DNA from: Sphingomonas sp. PAMC 26621
GTDB taxonomy: Bacteria > Pseudomonadota > Alphaproteobacteria > Sphingomonadales > Sphingomonadaceae
Length of the DNA: 64,000 nt
Assembly: GCF_000251145.1 (NCBI RefSeq)
Contig: NZ_AIDW01000012.1
Coordinates: 62,001-126,000 of the forward strand
Direction: 5' to 3'
Position numbers and translations under genes: made by a program. This document shows, one piece after another, positions 36,584 through 45,270 of this stretch. Each line of letters starts with the position of its first letter. Position 1 is the stretch's first letter. The notes under the pieces are model-generated. The model saw only the letters and a list, made by a program, of their open reading frames with translations. It made no database searches and was not told the DNA's origin.

Positions 36584-37012
36584 ATGGCAATCAGTGCAGG
36601 CGGCGCCGAAGGCGAGCCCATGATGGACATGAACACGACGCCGTTGATCGACGTCATGCTCGTGCTGCTCATCATGTTCATCATCACGATCCCGATCCAG
36701 ACGCACGCGGTGAAGGTCGATCTGCCGATCAATGACCCGAACCAGGTGAAGCCGCAGATCGACCCGCAGAAGAACAAGATCGTCATCACGCCCGACGGCG
36801 TGGTTCTCTGGAACGGTGCCCCGACGGACGGTGCGACGCTGCAGCAGTATCTGACGCAGACGACGCAGCTCAACCCCGAGCCGGAACTGCACTTCCAGCC
36901 GGATCCGGCGGCACGGTACGAGAAGGTCGATCAGGTCCTTGCGATCATCAAGCGGTCGAACGTCTCGAAGCTCGGCTTCATCGGCAACGAACAGTATCGC
37001 GGCGAATTTTGA
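36584..37012 (+). CDS. exbD: ExbD proton-channel subunit (second copy)
   Basis: 142 residues with one TM helix carrying the aspartate (NTTPLIDVMLVLLIMF). Paired ExbD genes with different periplasmic parts are common in sphingomonads and Xanthomonads. It is the last gene of the tonB-exbB-exbD-exbD operon, and a strong terminator follows 28 nt later. Confidence 0.93.
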   Translation: MAISAGGAEGEPMMDMNTTPLIDVMLVLLIMFIITIPIQTHAVKVDLPINDPNQVKPQIDPQKNKIVITPDGVVLWNGAPTDGATLQQYLTQTTQLNPEPELHFQPDPAARYEKVDQVLAIIKRSNVSKLGFIGNEQYRGEF

Positions 37013-37040
37013 TCTTTCTTCAGGGTTCGGTACGCAAATC

Positions 37041-37069
37041 GGGCGGTCCTTCGGGGCCGCCCTTTTTTT
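37041..37069 (+). terminator. Rho-independent terminator after exbD
   Basis: Stem GGGCGGTCC paired with GGGCCGCCC (one G-T wobble) around a TTCG tetraloop, followed by seven T residues. It closes the tonB-exbB-exbD-exbD unit. Confidence 0.93.
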
Positions 37070-37443
37070 GTCTTCGGGCACCGGACGGTCGACAGAGGAC
37101 CGAGCAGTGCATTGCACCGGGCTGTCAGGGCCGGACACAACGACGAATCTGCCAAACGGAGGCGGTCGAACTCTTCTCGATAGCGGGGGTGGGCCTGCCG
37201 TATGAGGGCTAGGTCAGCGCAGCCTGACGCACAGCGGGCGTAAAGCGTAGGGTCCTCCGGGGATCGGCATCGCTCCCGGCATCTCTCGCTGGCGCAGGCA
37301 AGTGCTCAGCGGGGCGATACAGGAATGTCAGCGACCGCCCCTTGCTACCTTCAACGGTGCACGGGAGTCCCTCTTGCCACGAGGGTTATGTTCTGGTCGT
37401 AAACCCCGCGTTTCCGACCCGATGGTCGCAACGAGAATAGGGC
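37070..37443. other. Intergenic region without a recognised feature
   Basis: About 370 bases between the exb terminator and the end of dcd. I see no credible ORF, tRNA-like fold or promoter pair. There are short GC palindromes only. Considered and rejected as a tmRNA or 6S locus. Confidence 0.4.
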
Positions 37444-37998
37444 TTAGAGCCGCGGCAAAGTCACCCCGCGCTGGCCCATATATTTGCCCGCGCGATCTGC
37501 GTAGCTTGTCTCGCACGGCTCGTTGCCCTCGAGAAACAGGAACTGGCACGCGCCCTCATTGGCGTAGATCTTGGCGGGAAGCGGCGTCGTGTTGGAGAAT
37601 TCCAGCGTGACATGCCCCTCCCAGCCGGGCTCGAGCGGCGTCACGTTCACGATGATCCCGCAGCGCGCATAGGTCGATTTGCCGAGGCAGATCACCAGCA
37701 CGTCGCGCGGGACGCGGAAATATTCCACCGTCCGGGCCAGCGCGAAGCTGTTGGGCGGTATAATGCAGCAATCGGTCTTGCGATCGACGAAGCTGTTCGA
37801 AGCGAAGTCCTTCGGGTCGACGATGACGCTGTCGATGTTGGTGAAGACCTTGAACTCGTCGGACACGCGCGCGTCATAGCCGTAAGACGACAGGCCGTAG
37901 GAGATGCAGCCATCGCGCTTCTGGCCGTCGACGAATGGCTCGATCATTCCGTGCGCGAGCGCCTGCTCGCGGATCCAGCGGTCGGACATGATCGACAT
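37444..37998 (-). CDS. dcd: dCTP deaminase Dcd
   Basis: 184 residues, deaminates dCTP to dUTP in pyrimidine deoxynucleotide synthesis. Motifs include [12 protein letters not shown], the active-site region [20 protein letters not shown] and [13 protein letters not shown], plus the C-terminal YMGQRGV block. AGGAGAAG is upstream of the ATG. Single gene, transcribed away from the exb operon. Confidence 0.96.
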   Translation of the reverse strand: MSIMSDRWIREQALAHGMIEPFVDGQKRDGCISYGLSSYGYDARVSDEFKVFTNIDSVIVDPKDFASNSFVDRKTDCCIIPPNSFALARTVEYFRVPRDVLVICLGKSTYARCGIIVNVTPLEPGWEGHVTLEFSNTTPLPAKIYANEGACQFLFLEGNEPCETSYADRAGKYMGQRGVTLPRL

Positions 37999-38134
37999 GC
38001 GAAGGCTTCTCCTGTGTGACGGTGTGACGACCGCCCCGCCGTTTCGCCGGAAACAGCCGCAGGGGCAAGGGCGTGCTGTTGCGATCCCACCGAGTGACCG
38101 ATACCCTGGCATGACAGTTCGGCGGGGGCTTGCG

Positions 38135-38797
38135 ATGAAACGTACGCAATGGGTGCATCTGGCTGCGGGCCTGGCGCTGGTTCTGGCGGGAACGGTCACC
38201 TTCGCTCCGGAGGCACTGGCGTTTCCGCACCAGCAGCGGATCGGCGACACGATTCTCTATTCCGAGATGCCGCTGCCCGCCACGATGCCACAAATCCTGG
38301 CGCGCGCCGACGGGCTGCTGCGGCGGAGTGCCATCTCTTCGCCGCACTATGGCCGGCGGATCTTCCTGACCGATGGGGGCTGGCGGTGGCACATCCTTGC
38401 CTTTCAGACACCGGGTGCGTTCGCCTTCACGCGTCCGATCAGCGAGGCGATCGTCGTCAACCGCAGCAATCTGGCGCGCGACCAGGTGTATACCGCCGCC
38501 GCAATCGGTGGAACGCGAACGCTTTCGGGCATCATTGCGCACGAACGCACGCACGGGTTCATACGCGCGCGTTATGGGCTGTTCGCCGACGTGCGGTATC
38601 TGGCATGGCTGCGCGAAGGCTATTGCGATGTCGTGGCAGGGGACGGCAGCCTTACCGACGAGGCGGCAGCGGCGCTCGAAACGCGTCATGTGTCGCATCC
38701 CGCCCTGATCTATTATCATGGCGGAAAGCGGGTCGCTGAACGTCTGCGCGCCAACGGCGGCAACGTTGACGCGCTGTTCTCCCCGGCGAAGCGCTAA
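38135..38797 (+). CDS. Exported protein with an HExxH zinc-metallopeptidase-like motif
   Basis: 220 residues with a signal peptide (residues ~1-30, ending EALAF). A zinc-protease signature HERTH is followed by GFIRARYG, then a Glu/Asp-rich region ([11 protein letters not shown]). Length and motif fit small M-clan-like proteases, but no named family is recognised, so activity is inferred. An alternative start lies 24 nt upstream (38111). The 3' end overlaps cdd by 4 nt, convergently. Confidence 0.78.
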   Translation: MKRTQWVHLAAGLALVLAGTVTFAPEALAFPHQQRIGDTILYSEMPLPATMPQILARADGLLRRSAISSPHYGRRIFLTDGGWRWHILAFQTPGAFAFTRPISEAIVVNRSNLARDQVYTAAAIGGTRTLSGIIAHERTHGFIRARYGLFADVRYLAWLREGYCDVVAGDGSLTDEAAAALETRHVSHPALIYYHGGKRVAERLRANGGNVDALFSPAKR

Positions 38798-39258
38798 CGG
38801 ACCGGACCGAGCCCGAGATCCTTGGGACCGAAGGCGTGTGGGAGCAGCTCCGATAACGGGTAGCGTTCCATTGCGTCACCCTCGGCGGCCCCACACCATA
38901 TGATCACGTCGTGACCGCCGATCTGCGCGGCTTCGTTGATGACCTGGCGGCACCGCCCGCACGGTCCTACCGGCGCGGTTCCGGTTGGTGCGCCAGTCGC
39001 GTCCATCGCGCCGCCGATCACCCCGACCGCGACGACCCGCGCGAGGTTGCCCGCGCTGCTCACCATCGCGAGCGCGACGGTTTCGGCACAAAGCGACAAA
39101 CCATAGCTCGCATTCTCGAAGTTGGCGGCGGTGACGATCGCGCCATCGTCGAGCAACACCGCCGCCCCGACGGCGAACCGAGAGTAGGGCGCATGTGCGT
39201 TGCGCGCCGCCACCCGCGCGGCTGCGATCAAGCTGAGTCCGATAGCCGACTCGGTCAT
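38794..39258 (-). CDS. cdd: Cytidine deaminase Cdd
   Basis: 154 residues, zinc-dependent, deaminates cytidine and deoxycytidine. Zinc site: SLCAETVALA (Cys plus the catalytic Glu) and GPCGRCRQ (two Cys), the tetrameric cytidine-deaminase layout. AAGGGG precedes MTESAIG; a start 15 nt upstream (ATG 39273) overlaps the stop of the GH25 pseudogene (ATGA) and is possible. Confidence 0.95.
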   Translation of the reverse strand: MTESAIGLSLIAAARVAARNAHAPYSRFAVGAAVLLDDGAIVTAANFENASYGLSLCAETVALAMVSSAGNLARVVAVGVIGGAMDATGAPTGTAPVGPCGRCRQVINEAAQIGGHDVIIWCGAAEGDAMERYPLSELLPHAFGPKDLGLGPVR

Positions 39259-39269
39259 TCCATTCCCCT

Positions 39270-39959
39270 TCATGGTCGCACCACATCCCAATGCACCGGT
39301 TTCTCGACACCCTCGACATGCAAAGCGGCATTGGCCTGCCACATCCGCCACGGCCGTGCTGGATAGTCAGGCGTAAAATAGTCCTGCACTGCCCAGACCG
39401 AGCGCGGGATCGCCGCCGTCACGCCGTAGGCCGTATCGAACGGCCGTGTGACCTTGAGCAGCACGGGCTTGCCGGTGTGCGCCTCGACCATGTCGATATA
39501 GCGCCGCAACCCTTCCAGCATGGCCCCGGTTTCGGGCCGCGCAGTGCAGTCGGGCGTGAAGGCGAGTTCCACGGCGGCGGGGAGTGCGTCGTCGGTCCGT
39601 GGCACGGTCGTGTTGAAATTGTTGGCCTAGTCCACCGCGCTCTTGCACAGCGAGTAGTGGTGGAGCGCGCCGCGCCGCATCCCGGTCTCGGCGATCTTCG
39701 CCCAATTCTCCTCGAAACGCGTATCGCGCCGGTCGGCGTCGACCGTCGCGCGCAAATAGACGAAGTCCGCGCCGCTGCGCTTGACGGCCCACCAGTCGAC
39801 GGCCCCGTCGACGCCGGACATATCGACACCTTGGAAGGTGTACGGCGCGCCGGGTTTCCAGCCCATGGCGACCACCCATGCCACGATCGCCGCCAGCCCG
39901 AGCGCCGCGACGACACTTGCGAACAGAGCGACCAGTCTGCCCAAACGGCGAACGGTCAA
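39270..39959 (-). pseudogene. GH25-type lysozyme gene broken by an in-frame TAG
   Basis: One reading frame of 229 codons with an N-terminal hydrophobic segment (about residues 8-33) and a GH25 muramidase fold: GVDMSGVDGAVDW, then FVYLRATVDAD, the HHYSLC block and a C-terminal RPFDTAYG. A TAG at 39627-39629 (codon 111) interrupts it, just after KSAVD, where a homolog would most likely have CAG (Gln). The catalytic D-x-E region also looks degenerate (VELAF). Read as two ORFs it would give 110 and about 111 residues. Either a real nonsense mutation, a sequencing error or rare readthrough. Confidence 0.8.
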
Positions 39960-39975
39960 CGAATTTACCCCTGGA

Positions 39976-40458
39976 TTATGCTTTGATGTGGAGGACGCAG
40001 ATCAGCGTGAAGAGGCGTCGGGCGGTGTCGAAATCGATTTCGATCTTGCCGGCCAGCCGCTCGCGCAGCAATTCTGCTGCCTCATTGTGGATGCCGCGGC
40101 GCGCCATGTCCACCGTTTCGATCTGCGCGGGCGTCGCATTGCGGATCGCCTGGTAGTAACTATCGCAAATTGCGAAGTAATCTTTGATCGGACGGCGGAA
40201 GCGCCCCATCCCCAGGACGTAGGTTTCCAGCAGCGTATCGTCATCGCGATGGATCGCGATCGCAAGTCTGCCTTCCTCCACCGCGAGCGCGATTCGATAG
40301 GGCCCGGCATACCCATCGGGATAGGCGCGCTGCGGCGCGAAATGGTTGCCCTCGATCAGGTCGAAGATCGCGATCCGCCGTTCCTGCTCGATATCGGCGG
40401 AGCGCCACAGGATCGTGCGTTCGTCGAGCGTAACGGCAATGATGCGCGGATCGGCCAT
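39976..40458 (-). CDS. UPF0262 family protein
   Basis: 160 residues, cytoplasmic. Conserved alphaproteobacterial family of unknown function: FDLIEGNHFAPQRAYPDGY, then YRIALAVEEGRLAIAIH and the LLRERLAGKIEIDFDTARRLFTLICVLH tail. Divergent from dnaB, with the shared gap holding the DnaA-box-like array. Confidence 0.9.
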   Translation of the reverse strand: MADPRIIAVTLDERTILWRSADIEQERRIAIFDLIEGNHFAPQRAYPDGYAGPYRIALAVEEGRLAIAIHRDDDTLLETYVLGMGRFRRPIKDYFAICDSYYQAIRNATPAQIETVDMARRGIHNEAAELLRERLAGKIEIDFDTARRLFTLICVLHIKA

Positions 40459-40788
40459 GCGCTAGCCGTAGAGGGGAAGGGCAGGGGGAATCAACGCATT
40501 CCATCACCGGCGGCCGCACGACGGTCACGCCGGTCAGCGTCTGCCGGACTTGTCCTCAGCTTGTCCACAGACTTATCCACAGCCTGTCCCGGGCTTTCCC
40601 ACAGCTTGTCCACGGGACACCAACACCTCATCCATGGGTTATCCCTGCGTTGTGCCGGAGTTGCCCCGGCCTTTTCCACGCAGGCTACCGGGTTCTACCG
40701 CGCTTATCCCCGGACTTATCCACAGGCGCGCCAAGCGGTCCGGCGCAACGGGCTTGAGCGGAAGGGCCGACAGGTCCAAACCGCGCGC
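40459..40788. other. Divergent intergenic region between UPF0262 and dnaB
   Basis: 330 bases holding an array of DnaA-box-like 9-mers (annotated separately, 40550-40724), all in the same orientation. The region is GC-rich, with no AT-rich unwinding element that I can see. It must also hold promoters for both flanking genes. Confidence 0.8.
40550..40724 (+). promoter_or_regulatory. Array of nine DnaA-box-like sites upstream of dnaB
   Basis: Nine direct 9-mers near the E. coli DnaA consensus TTATNCACA: TTGTCCTCA (40550), TTGTCCACA (40561), TTATCCACA (40573), TTTCCCACA (40595), TTGTCCACG (40606), TTATCCCTG (40639), TTTTCCACG (40672), TTATCCCCG (40704) and TTATCCACA (40716). Two are exact matches. 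Start-to-start distances are 11, 12, 22, 11, 33, 33, 32 and 12 bp, all close to multiples of 11, so the sites would sit on one face of the helix. Probable DnaA-controlled dnaB promoter or titration site; no such function is proven. Confidence 0.75.
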
Positions 40789-42282
40789 ATGGCCACCGCA
40801 TTTGCATCCCCACCCCCCGCTGTTCCCGAAACTGTTTCCCTGCCGCAGAACGTCGAGGCCGAGGCAGCGATGCTCGGCGCGATGATGATCGACAATCGGC
40901 TTGCCGACGATCTCATCGACAAGCTCCAGCCCGAGCATTTCTTCGAGCCGCTCCACGGCCGCATTTTCAGCGCGATCCGATTGCTGCGCGGGAACGACAT
41001 GCTCGCGTCCCCGGTGACGCTCCGCCCGATGTTCGAACAGGACGCGGGGATGAAAGAGCTTGGCGGCCCCGCCTATCTCGCGCAGTTGACCGGGAGCGGT
41101 GCGGGGCTGATCGGCGCGCGGCAATTCGCGCAGCAGATCTATGATCTGGCGATGCTGCGGACCTTGGTGACGGTCGGGCGCGGGCTGGTCGAGCGTGCGA
41201 TGGACACGTCGGAGGAGGTCAATCCGCGGGCGCAGATCGAAGCGGCGGAAGAGGAGCTGTTCAAGGTTGCCGCCGACGGCGGTAGCGAAAGCGCGATCAA
41301 GTCGTTCGCGCAGGCGACGACGCTTGCGGTCAAGAATGCCGAGAAGGCGCTCAACAGCGGCGGCGGTCTATCGGGCATCACCACCGGGCTCGACAGCGTC
41401 AACGCCAAGATCGGCGGAATGCATCACAGCGATCTCATGATCCTCGCCGGGCGCCCCGGCATGGGCAAGACCTCGCTTGCGACCAACATTGCGTTCAACG
41501 CGGCGGCGCGGTGGATGCGCGACATGCAGGACGGGATCAAGCCCGCCGACTCGGTCGGCGCGAAGGTCGCGTTCTTCAGCCTCGAAATGTCCGCGGACCA
41601 GTTGGCGACGCGTATCCTGTCCGAGCAGGCGCGGATCAGCTCCGAGGCACTCCGCATGGGCAAGATCAGCCGCAACGAGTTCAACCAGCTCGCGGCCGCG
41701 GCGGCGGATCTTGAGAACCTGCCGCTGTTCATCGACGATACGGCGGGCCTGACGATCGCTGCGCTCCACACACGGATGCGGCGGTTGCAGCGCCGGCACA
41801 ATAACGAGATCGGGCTGGTGGTGGTCGATTACCTCCAGCTGCTGACCGGCTCGGGCAAGAGTTCCGAAGGCAACCGCGTGCAGGAGATTTCCGAAATCTC
41901 ACGCGGGTTGAAGACGCTCGCCAAGGACATGAACGTGCCGGTGATGGCGCTGTCGCAGCTCAGCCGCGCGGTCGAAAGCCGCGAGGACAAGCGCCCGATG
42001 CTGTCGGATCTGCGCGAATCGGGGTCGATCGAGCAGGACGCCGACATCGTGTTCTTCGTGTTCCGCGAGGATTATTACGTCGCGTCGCGCGAGCCCAAGC
42101 GCCCGGTCGAGGGGGACAACCCGAAGGTGTTCGAGGATCATGCGCAATGGGCGCTCGAGATGGAGCGCGTGTTCGGGCTCGCCGAGCTGATCGTCGCCAA
42201 GCAGCGTCACGGCGCGACCGGCAAGGTGATCCTGAAGTTCGAGCCGAGCGTGACGCGGTTCAGCGATTACGTGGGGTATTGA
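40789..42282 (+). CDS. dnaB: Replicative DNA helicase DnaB
   Basis: 497 residues, the hexameric 5'-3' helicase that unwinds DNA at the fork. N-terminal domain (residues ~15-120: QNVEAEAAMLGAMM, then FFEPLHGRIFSAI), a linker, then the RecA-like domain with Walker A GRPGMGKT at residues 221-228, the Walker B LGLVVVDYLQLL, and the C-terminal DLRESGSIEQDAD arginine region. The upstream gap carries a DnaA-box-like array, so DnaA may regulate it. Confidence 0.97.
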   Translation: MATAFASPPPAVPETVSLPQNVEAEAAMLGAMMIDNRLADDLIDKLQPEHFFEPLHGRIFSAIRLLRGNDMLASPVTLRPMFEQDAGMKELGGPAYLAQLTGSGAGLIGARQFAQQIYDLAMLRTLVTVGRGLVERAMDTSEEVNPRAQIEAAEEELFKVAADGGSESAIKSFAQATTLAVKNAEKALNSGGGLSGITTGLDSVNAKIGGMHHSDLMILAGRPGMGKTSLATNIAFNAAARWMRDMQDGIKPADSVGAKVAFFSLEMSADQLATRILSEQARISSEALRMGKISRNEFNQLAAAAADLENLPLFIDDTAGLTIAALHTRMRRLQRRHNNEIGLVVVDYLQLLTGSGKSSEGNRVQEISEISRGLKTLAKDMNVPVMALSQLSRAVESREDKRPMLSDLRESGSIEQDADIVFFVFREDYYVASREPKRPVEGDNPKVFEDHAQWALEMERVFGLAELIVAKQRHGATGKVILKFEPSVTRFSDYVGY

Positions 42283-42321
42283 GGGGCGGGCAGCCGCCGC
42301 GCTTCCCGACCCCTTCCGCTT

Positions 42322-42418
42322 CCCCGGCGAAGGCCGGGACCCAGTAGCGAAGGTTGGTGTTGGTTAGCGCAGCGACTGCTTCGGCACGGCCACTCCTGGG
42401 CCCGGCCCTCGTCGGGGG
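42322..42418. repeat. GC-rich palindromic repeat, family B
   Basis: Inverted repeat between dnaB and cysH: left arm CCCCGGCGAAGGCCGGGACC, right arm CTGGGCCCGGCCCTCGTCGG, about 50 bp apart. Similar GC-rich elements lie near 3030, 21300 and 23550. The two genes converge here, so it could act as a shared transcription terminator. Confidence 0.6.
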
Positions 42419-42445
42419 AGGGCTAATAGACGAAGCGGCAGACGG

Positions 42446-43201
42446 TCAGAAAACCGGTTCCTCGCCCGGCTTTTCGGGGACGTGGATCCCACACTCGACC
42501 TTGTCCCACCCGCGCCAGCGCCCCGCACGCGGGTCCTCGCCCGGCTGGACCTTGGACGTGCACGGCGCGCACCCGATCGACGGATACCCTTGCGCTTCCA
42601 GCGGATGGCGGGGAAGCTTGTGGTCGGCGAAATAGGCGTCGAGCCGGGTCTTGTCCCAGTCGGCGAGCGGGTTGATCTTCAACCGGCCCTCGTCTTCCTC
42701 GAACCGCGGCATCGTGATGCGGGTGCCCGCCTGGAACCCCTTGCGCCCCGAGATCCACGAATCGAACGGCGCGAGCGCACGGCGCAGCGGTTCGACCTTG
42801 CGCAGGTCGCAGCAGCCGTCCGGATCGTAGTTCCAGCGTAGGCCCGTCGCGTCCTTCGCTGCGAGCCGGTGCGGGTCGGGGCGGAATACGCGCAGGTCGG
42901 TGAAACCGAGCATCTCCGACAACTGGTCGCGATAGGCCAGCGTTTCTCCGAAGATCTTTTGCGTGTTGAGGAAGATGACCGGGATATCGCGATCGACCTG
43001 CGCGATCAGGTGGAGCAGCACCGCGCTCTCCGCCCCGAACGACGATACCGCGGCGACGCGGCCCTTCAGTTCGCCAGTCAGCATCTCGCCGAGCAGGTCG
43101 CCCGTGCCGACGCCCGCGAAACGCGCCTCCAGCGACGCCGCATCGGCGGGCGAGAAGGGGGCGACGTCGATCAGGTCCAGTTTGCGTGCGGTGCTAGCCA
43201 T
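42446..43201 (-). CDS. cysH: Assimilatory (phospho)adenylylsulfate reductase CysH
   Basis: 251 residues. Reduces activated sulfate (APS or PAPS) to sulfite in sulfate assimilation. The two cysteine pairs CC (GCCDLRKVEP) and CxxC (GCAPCTSKV) point to the iron-sulfur APS-reductase subtype rather than the strict PAPS enzyme. The thioredoxin-active cysteine motif near the C-terminus (ECGIH) is present. Start MASTARK; the longer in-frame version has no signal. Part of the operon cobA-DUF2849-cysI-DUF934-cysH. Confidence 0.95.
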   Translation of the reverse strand: MASTARKLDLIDVAPFSPADAASLEARFAGVGTGDLLGEMLTGELKGRVAAVSSFGAESAVLLHLIAQVDRDIPVIFLNTQKIFGETLAYRDQLSEMLGFTDLRVFRPDPHRLAAKDATGLRWNYDPDGCCDLRKVEPLRRALAPFDSWISGRKGFQAGTRITMPRFEEDEGRLKINPLADWDKTRLDAYFADHKLPRHPLEAQGYPSIGCAPCTSKVQPGEDPRAGRWRGWDKVECGIHVPEKPGEEPVF

Positions 43202-43613
43202 GCCGGAGCTTCCACACCGGGACCTGACCGTCGGCGGCTTTCTGGTAGACATGATCGTAGCGGGTCAGCGCCGCCTCGAGCGTTGCCGCATCGATCTCGG
43301 CCTCGGGCGCGAAGCTGTCGAAGCCGCAGCGCTTCATGAACAGCATCTGGTCGACGAGCACGTCGCCCTGCGCGCGCAGTTCACCCGTGTAGCCCGCCTC
43401 GCGCAGGATGCGGGCGGCGGAATAGCCACGGCCGTCGCGGAAGCTCGGGAAGCTGATCTCGACCAGCGCGATCCGGTCGAGATGCGGGAGCAGCGCGCGC
43501 GCGTCTTCGCCCGCTTCGAGCCGGACCGCGGTGGCGTTGGTCTGGTCCTCGAGGAACGCGTCGAGCGTGACCGCTGGCTCGTCGGAGCCCATCGAGATGG
43601 CGGACTTATCCAT
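43194..43613 (-). CDS. DUF934 family protein
   Basis: 139 residues, soluble. The DUF934 core reads FPSFRDGRGYSAARILREAGYTGELRA, followed by DQMLFMKRCGFDSF. DUF934 is the standard companion of sulfite-reductase operons, with a suggested role in sulfite reduction that is not proven. Overlaps cysI (8 nt) and cysH (8 nt), so the operon is translationally coupled. Confidence 0.92.
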   Translation of the reverse strand: MDKSAISMGSDEPAVTLDAFLEDQTNATAVRLEAGEDARALLPHLDRIALVEISFPSFRDGRGYSAARILREAGYTGELRAQGDVLVDQMLFMKRCGFDSFAPEAEIDAATLEAALTRYDHVYQKAADGQVPVWKLRHG

Positions 43614-45237
43614 AAAGCGCTTCCTTGAACGGATCCATGCCGAGCCGGCGGTAGGTATCGAGGAAGCGTTCGCCCGCTTCCCGCTTGTCGAGATAGACGT
43701 TGGTCACGGTCTCGACCGCGTCGACGATGCCGTCCTCGCTGAAGCCCGGGCCGGTGATCCGCGCGAGGCTGGCGTCTTCCGCGCCCGAGCCGCCGAGGAG
43801 GAGCTGGTAATTTTCGGTCCCCTTCTTGTCGACGCCAAGGATGCCGATGTGGCCCGCATGGTGGTGGCCGCAGGCGTTGATGCAGCCGCTGATCTTGAGC
43901 TTCAACTCACCGAGGTCGCGCTGGCGCTCCGGGTCGGCGAAGCGGGTGGCGATCTTCTGCGCGACGGGAATCGAGCGGGCGTTGGCGAGGCTGCAGTAAT
44001 CGAGGCCGGGGCAGGCGATGATGTCGCTGATCAGGTCGACGTTGGCAGGCGCCAGACCCGCCGCATCGAGCGCGCTCCAAACGTCGTGAAGGTCGCTTAC
44101 AGCGACGTGCGGCAGGACGATGTTCTGCGCATGGGTGACCCGTAACTCGTTGAAACTGAAGCGTTCTGCCAGGTCGGCCATCACGTCGATCTGGTCAGCC
44201 GACGCATCGCCGGGGATGCCGCCGGTGGGCTTCAGGCTGATCGTCACGATCGCATAGCCGGGTTGCTTGTGCGCGACCGTGTTCTGCGCGCGCCACGCGT
44301 CGAACGCGGGGTTGGGCGCGGTATCGGCCTGCGGACCGACCGCGACGAACGCGGGGGGCGCGAACATCTCGGTGATTCGGTCGAATTCGGCCTTGGGCGG
44401 ATCGAGCCCGAGCGATTTTACGTGCGCAAATTCCTCCTCGACCTGGCGGCGATATTCGTCCGCGCCGAGCTCGTGGATCAGGATCTTGATCCGCGCCTTG
44501 TAGATATTGTCGCGGCGGCCGTAGCGATTGTAGACGCGCAGGCACGCCTCGACATAGCTCAGCAGGTCGTCCGCGGTGATGAAGTCCTTGATTTCGGGCG
44601 CGATCATCGGGGTGCGGCCCATGCCGCCGCCGACGAAGATTCGCCCGCCGAGGACACCGTCCCGCTCCACCAGCTGGATGCCGATGTCGTGGAGCCGCAT
44701 CGCCGCGCGGTCTTCGTCCGCCGCGATCACCGCGATCTTGAACTTGCGCGGCAGATAGCTGAACTCGGGGTGGAAGGTGCTCCACTGACGAAGCAATTCG
44801 GCCCAGATGCGCGGATCCGCGACTTCGTCCGCCGCGGCACCGGCGAACTGGTCGGACGAGATGTTGCGGATGCAATTGCCGCTGGTCTGGATCGCATGCA
44901 TCTCGACCGTCGCCAGCTCGGCGAGGATGTCGGGCGCTTCGGACAGCTTGATCCAGTTGTACTGGATGTTCTGGCGCGTGGTGAAATGGCCGTAGCCGCG
45001 GTCATATTTGCGCGCGATGTGCCCGAGCATCCGCATCTGCCGCCCGTCGAGCGTGCCATAGGGGATGGCAACGCGCAGCATATAGGCGTGCAGCTGGAGA
45101 TACAGGCCGTTCATCAGCCGGAGCGGCTTGAACTGGTCCTCGGTGATCTGGCCGGCGAGGCGGCGCTTCACCTGGTCGCGGAATTCCTCGACGCGGGAAT
45201 CGACGATCGACTGGTCGTACTGGTCATATTTATACAT
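43606..45237 (-). CDS. cysI: Sulfite reductase hemoprotein CysI (NirA/SiR type)
   Basis: 543 residues from MYKYDQYDQ; a TTG codon 6 nt upstream (MPM start) is in frame but less likely. It is a ferredoxin-type sulfite/nitrite reductase with siroheme and a 4Fe-4S cluster: an N-terminal ferredoxin-like half (RNIQYNWIKL, then SGNCIRNISSDQFAG), and the C-terminal CPGLDYCSLANARS and CINACGHHHAGHIG cluster motifs. It reduces sulfite to sulfide. Confidence 0.95.
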   Translation of the reverse strand: MYKYDQYDQSIVDSRVEEFRDQVKRRLAGQITEDQFKPLRLMNGLYLQLHAYMLRVAIPYGTLDGRQMRMLGHIARKYDRGYGHFTTRQNIQYNWIKLSEAPDILAELATVEMHAIQTSGNCIRNISSDQFAGAAADEVADPRIWAELLRQWSTFHPEFSYLPRKFKIAVIAADEDRAAMRLHDIGIQLVERDGVLGGRIFVGGGMGRTPMIAPEIKDFITADDLLSYVEACLRVYNRYGRRDNIYKARIKILIHELGADEYRRQVEEEFAHVKSLGLDPPKAEFDRITEMFAPPAFVAVGPQADTAPNPAFDAWRAQNTVAHKQPGYAIVTISLKPTGGIPGDASADQIDVMADLAERFSFNELRVTHAQNIVLPHVAVSDLHDVWSALDAAGLAPANVDLISDIIACPGLDYCSLANARSIPVAQKIATRFADPERQRDLGELKLKISGCINACGHHHAGHIGILGVDKKGTENYQLLLGGSGAEDASLARITGPGFSEDGIVDAVETVTNVYLDKREAGERFLDTYRRLGMDPFKEALYG

Positions 45238-45270
45238 GGGCAATTCCGGGCAGGATCGCAGAAGGGGTTT

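Noticed and set aside
37070..37443. Possible tmRNA, 6S RNA or other structured RNA
   Set aside because: No tRNA-like ends, no tag ORF, and no promoter plus terminator pair.
40459..40788. Possible main replication origin at the DnaA-box array
   Set aside because: No AT-rich unwinding region and no usual origin neighbours; kept as a regulatory array instead.
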